Of a DNA stretch of 64,000 nucleotides, positions 59,801 through 64,000 are shown piece after piece. The notes below the pieces were generated by a model. It did not search any database. It had not been told where the DNA came from and worked only from the letters and a program-made list of their open reading frames with translations. The position numbers and the translations under genes are program-made. Source of the DNA: Saccharicrinis fermentans DSM 9555 = JCM 21142 (lineage in GTDB: Bacteria > Bacteroidota > Bacteroidia > Bacteroidales > Marinilabiliaceae); the NCBI RefSeq assembly GCF_000517085.1, contig NZ_KI912107.1, forward strand, positions 2,170,398 to 2,234,397, given 5' to 3'. Each line of letters opens with the position of its first letter. The first letter of the stretch is position 1.

Positions 59801-62800
59801 CAATTCTTTTTTTGAAAAGAGATTACGATAATCAGGATCTTTGTCATAACCAATGATAAAAGAGTAATATATAGTTCTTAAACAGTTGTAATCTATTATA
59901 CTTTTGAGCAGTTTTTCCCAAAAAGTCTTTAATGCAATTAAATCATTGCCGAAAAATTTATTTGCAACACTTTGACATTCAATATAGGTCAATAAATCAA
60001 AAAATGGTTTGTAACTATATCCACTTGCTTTTGCAATAGTTAAAGTCCATAATTGTGTGTAATTTTCATACTCTTGAACAGCCCAAAGCTCATCTAGTGT
60101 TTCAATTTGTAAATAACTATAGATTTCAGGTAAATACCCTTTAATATACCATTCAGCAAATTCTTCTTTAAGTTTTTCATTACCATAATTCTTATATTTT
60201 AAAAATGTTGCTCTTGGCATTTTCTTATAGAAATCAGGAGAAAAATATCTTTCGAAATTTATAGCAAGAGAAAAACTACTTGATTCATCCTTATGAAATA
60301 AACTAAATGAATTGGTTTCTTGCTGTGGTAATAAAATTTTAAGCAATTCATTAACTTCGTCAGGAATATCAATCTTTTTTTCTTCAACTAAACTGGAATC
60401 AAAAACATGAACACCACCATACATTACTTTTACAAGCTTTTTTGATTTCAGAATTTCATATAAGGAAAAGTACTTAGTGCGAATACAATATAAATTAACA
60501 AAATCATAAAAATCCACATCTGCCCATACTTTTGGAAAAGCATATGAGAAACTATCAACCATCCGTTTTACATCTCTCATGTTAGTTATTAACCTTATAA
60601 ACCATCCCCACTTAGACTTACTTTTTACAAAGTCTCCTTGTATCTCTTCAACCAATTTATACTCCTCACTACCTTCCAAAAATCTTTCCTTTAACAATTC
60701 TATAAAAACTTCAACTCTCCTAAATTCATCATATTGGGCCAATACATACTCTGATTGAAATATTTTAGCTAAATATTCCTCTGGTTTATAGCTATTTATC
60801 TTAGAGATTGAATTAATTAAGTAATTTCTATCATATGCACCAATATAAGTAACAGATGTAAAATCAGCAGTATTCCTAATAAGTTTAAAAACCTCAAGTA
60901 CCTCTTTGCTGTCCAATCGATCTAAATCATCTATGAAAACAACTACTTTCTTATTTATTCTCTTGAGAGCTTCATTTACAAACTTCTCTTTTTGTTGTTC
61001 CAATGTAATAACAGAACTCAACTGTCTTGTTACTTTAATTACTGCATTCTTTTCTGTATTTAAGAGTATATCCAAGTATTTGTTTAACTCTGGGTAAATC
61101 TCTCCGCTATAGGGTTTAAGGCATATCTTTAGAGTCCTAAAATAATCCTTGGCTATATGATCCGGCGATTTGCTTTGCCAAGGATTAAATCTCACTGTTA
61201 CTATATTATCAAGTGAATTAAGCTCATCTAGTATCATATTTACAAATGAGGTTTTACCTTCTCCCCAAGCACCAACTATTCCAACATTATAATCCCCAAT
61301 ATTATGTAAGTCTCTTGCTAAATTTTGAGCATGGGATTTTCTGTCAAGGGTGTCAAATTCACTACTTGTTAATGGAATATCTCTATTTTTATTGAATCTA
61401 TCCGAAGTAACAAAATGCAACTTACACTCTTTATATCCCTGCAAAACAAGAAAGTAAAACCCTACGACTAATATAATATCTAGTAAAAAAACATTGTTAC
61501 AGAAACCAAAGTGATTAAATACATATGCATCAGAGTAAAAGCTATAATAACAATATACTAATGCTAAGTATATGACAAATCGTGCTAACGAACCGTTTAC
61601 AACATAGCCTTTATTTAATTTTATAATCAATCTAATAATGCATACTGCAGCACAAAGAATTACAAAATACTCTAAGAAGAAGTTTGTATTTAAATATGTA
61701 TCCCAAAATTTCACAATGGTTTTGTCTAAAACCACTTGTATTGCTTTATCGAAATTAATTACAATAACAGTGAGAACTATTAATTCACACAAATGCTTTA
61801 TATATCTATTCATTAATATTAATTCAATCCGGTTAAAATCAATCAATTTCCATCAATTAAATTGTATGAGCTAAATGTTTTTTATTGTTGTACTATTACT
61901 CACTCCAAAATTCAGCCAAAGCTTCCGCCTGACTTAATACTGTTTCTATTGCCAACTTTTGTAAATCCGGTGGATAACCGTATTGGCGAAGCGTTCTTTT
62001 TACGATTACTTTCAGCTTCTTTTTTACAGATTCCTTAACCGTCCAGTCAATTGTGGCATTGGCTTTAACACGTTCAACAAGCACCCTTGCAAGTTTTAGA
62101 AGCACTTCATCACCAAGCATATCTTTGGCACTTTCGTTTGATGATACAGCATCGTAAAAAGCAAGCTCATCTTTTGATAATCCCATTTTTTCGCCACGTT
62201 TATCAGCTTCCTTTATCTCTTTTGCCAGTTCAATCATTTCCTGAATGATTTCGGCAGCGGTGATTAAGTTATTCTGATAGCGTTTAATGGATGATTCTAA
62301 CATTTCCATTAAGGTACGGCTCTGAACAATATTATGCTTGGCTCTTACCTTTATTTCATCATTGAGTAGTTTCTTAAGGACTTCCAAAGCAAGGTTCTTA
62401 TGCTTCATGTCTTTCATTTCCTCAAGAAAATCATCATCCAATACAGATAATTCCGGTCTTTTAATTCCTGCTGCATCAAAAATATCAACTACCTGTTCCG
62501 AAACTATTGCTTCATCAATTACTTGTTTAATTGCGGTTTCAATTTCATAATCGGTTTTACCACCTGAAACTTCTCCCATATCTAGCTTTTGTATTCGGGC
62601 TTTGACTGCCTGAAAGAATGCTATTTCGTCTTTGACATCCATAGCTTCATCGTGAGGCAAAGCAATAGCAAAGGCTTTTGAGAGAGCTGTCACTTCTCTA
62701 ACGTAACGATTTTTACCATCCGCTAAACTAAGCACATGCTCAACCGCAGCAATAATGAGTTCTAACTTCTGCTTTACTGGGGCATCGAAATAGTTTTCAT

Positions 62801-64000
62801 AGGCGAATCCTTCACCGTAAGGAACTTTAGGCTCGGCTGCCATGGAATAATCAGTATGTTGAGCAGAACAATTCTCTGAGTACATTTGCGAAACCACCTC
62901 AAGCTTTTCCAACATTAATTGAACCGCCTTTTCTTGTGCTTCTGCCGGGTCGCCTTTACCACCACTATCGGAATAGAACGAAAGGGCTTTCTTTAAATCA
63001 GAGGCAATACCAAAATAATCGACCACCAAACCGCCCGGTTTATCTTTATATACACGGTTAACCCTTGCTATGGCTTGCATCAGGTTGTGACCTTTCATTG
63101 GTTTGTCAATGTATAAAGTATGCATACTTGGTGCATCAAATCCGGTCAACCACATATCCCGAACAATTACCAATTTCATCGGGTCGGCGGTATCTTTCAT
63201 TCGGTCGGCTAATGCTCTTCGTTGGTCTTTTGATGTATGATGTTTCATTAGCTCTGGACCATCGGATGAAGAAGCAGTCATCACTACTTTTAGCACACCT
63301 TTATCCAAATCATCATCATGCCAATGTGGGCGTATTTTAATGATTTCTTTATACAAGTCAGCAGCGATTTGTCGGCTCATAGTAACAATCATAGCTTTAC
63401 CTTCAATACCGCTATTGGTACGTTCCTCGTAATGAAATACAATATCTTCGGCTACTTTCTTTAAACGAGCTTCACTACCTATAATGGCTTCTACCTTTGT
63501 CCATTTTGCTTTCGCTTTCTGAGTTTCGCTTAGTTCATCTCTGTTTAATTCTTCATCAAGCTCTTCGACAAGTTGTTTACCCTCTTCTGAAAGGTTGATT
63601 TTTACCAATCGGCTTTCGTAGTAAATAGGAACAGTAGCACCATCTTCAACGGCTTGTGCTATATCGTAAATATCAACGTAGTTACCAAAAACGGCAGGAG
63701 TATTTGCATCGGTGGACTCAACTGGAGTACCCGTAAAACCTAAATAGGTTGCATTTGGCAAAGCATCGCGCATATACTTGGCAAAACCATAAACCAAACG
63801 CTGACCAACCACATTACCATTATCGTCTTTCACATCAATAGATTTTGGTTTAAAACCGTATTGTGTTCGGTGGGCTTCATCAGCTACAACTACAATATTT
63901 GTACGGTCAGAAAGTTGCTCATAAACATTTGAACCATCTTCGGGTTGGAATTTTTGAATAGTTGCAAATACAATTCCCCCGGAGGCTACTTTTAACAATT

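Overview
The window looks like chromosome from a marine-type Bacteroidetes, probably Marinilabiliales-like (inferred; no database search was possible). The evidence is two SusC/SusD pairs, two secreted proteins with type IX secretion (T9SS) C-terminal signals, a hybrid two-component system, TAnnTTTG-type promoter motifs and an AT-rich composition.

Layout. 1-4680: complex interspersed repeats around an IS21-family element (about 1051-3565). 4685-9960: an rRNA operon on the minus strand (16S-23S-5S) with a very short spacer, no tRNA genes and repeated promoter-like boxes upstream. 10120-12330: a second dense patch of the same repeats, including a 273-bp tandem duplication. 12902-36610: a polysaccharide-utilization-like region, mostly on the minus strand. 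It holds a lipoprotein with YD-like motifs, a GH43-type protein preceded by an IS110 element, a TPR/HTH membrane regulator split by an IS66 element, a SusC/SusD/lipoprotein operon, a 1311-aa T9SS-exported Asp-box protein, a 49-aa PspC-like protein, an S1 sulfatase, an HD-domain hydrolase and a decayed GH29 fucosidase. 36941-46356: a hybrid two-component regulator (plus strand), an M13 metallopeptidase and a T9SS-exported PL6-type polysaccharide lyase. 46598-47500: another repeat patch ending in a broken RAYT transposase. 47631-58862: a second minus-strand cluster in which a LytTR response regulator and LytS-like kinase precede an M16 peptidase, SusC, SusD and two lipoproteins; this resembles a peptide-uptake locus more than a glycan locus. 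59321-64000: a KAP-family NTPase downstream of a type I restriction HsdR gene that runs off the right edge.

How it fits together. The first locus has the parts for degrading an acidic or sulfated polysaccharide: exported lyase, sulfatase, GH43-type protein, remnant fucosidase, SusCD importer and a hybrid sensor. It is being eroded. The TPR regulator is cut by IS66 with a perfect 8-bp target duplication, the fucosidase is internally deleted, and an IS110 lies 23 bp upstream of the GH43 gene. The second locus couples a periplasmic-type protease with SusCD under its own two-component system.

Most unusual signals. (1) A roughly 90-bp leader repeat sits immediately 5' of at least seven minus-strand genes or pseudogenes, including intergenic gaps inside operons, and once occurs as a tandem pair. 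(2) A 171-bp MITE-like element with terminal inverted repeats is interspersed with a GC-rich REP-like repeat (13 copies), and one copy of the latter abuts a RAYT relic. (3) A canonical -1 frameshift heptamer lies in istA. (4) A two-hairpin bridge-RNA candidate lies upstream of the IS110 transposase.
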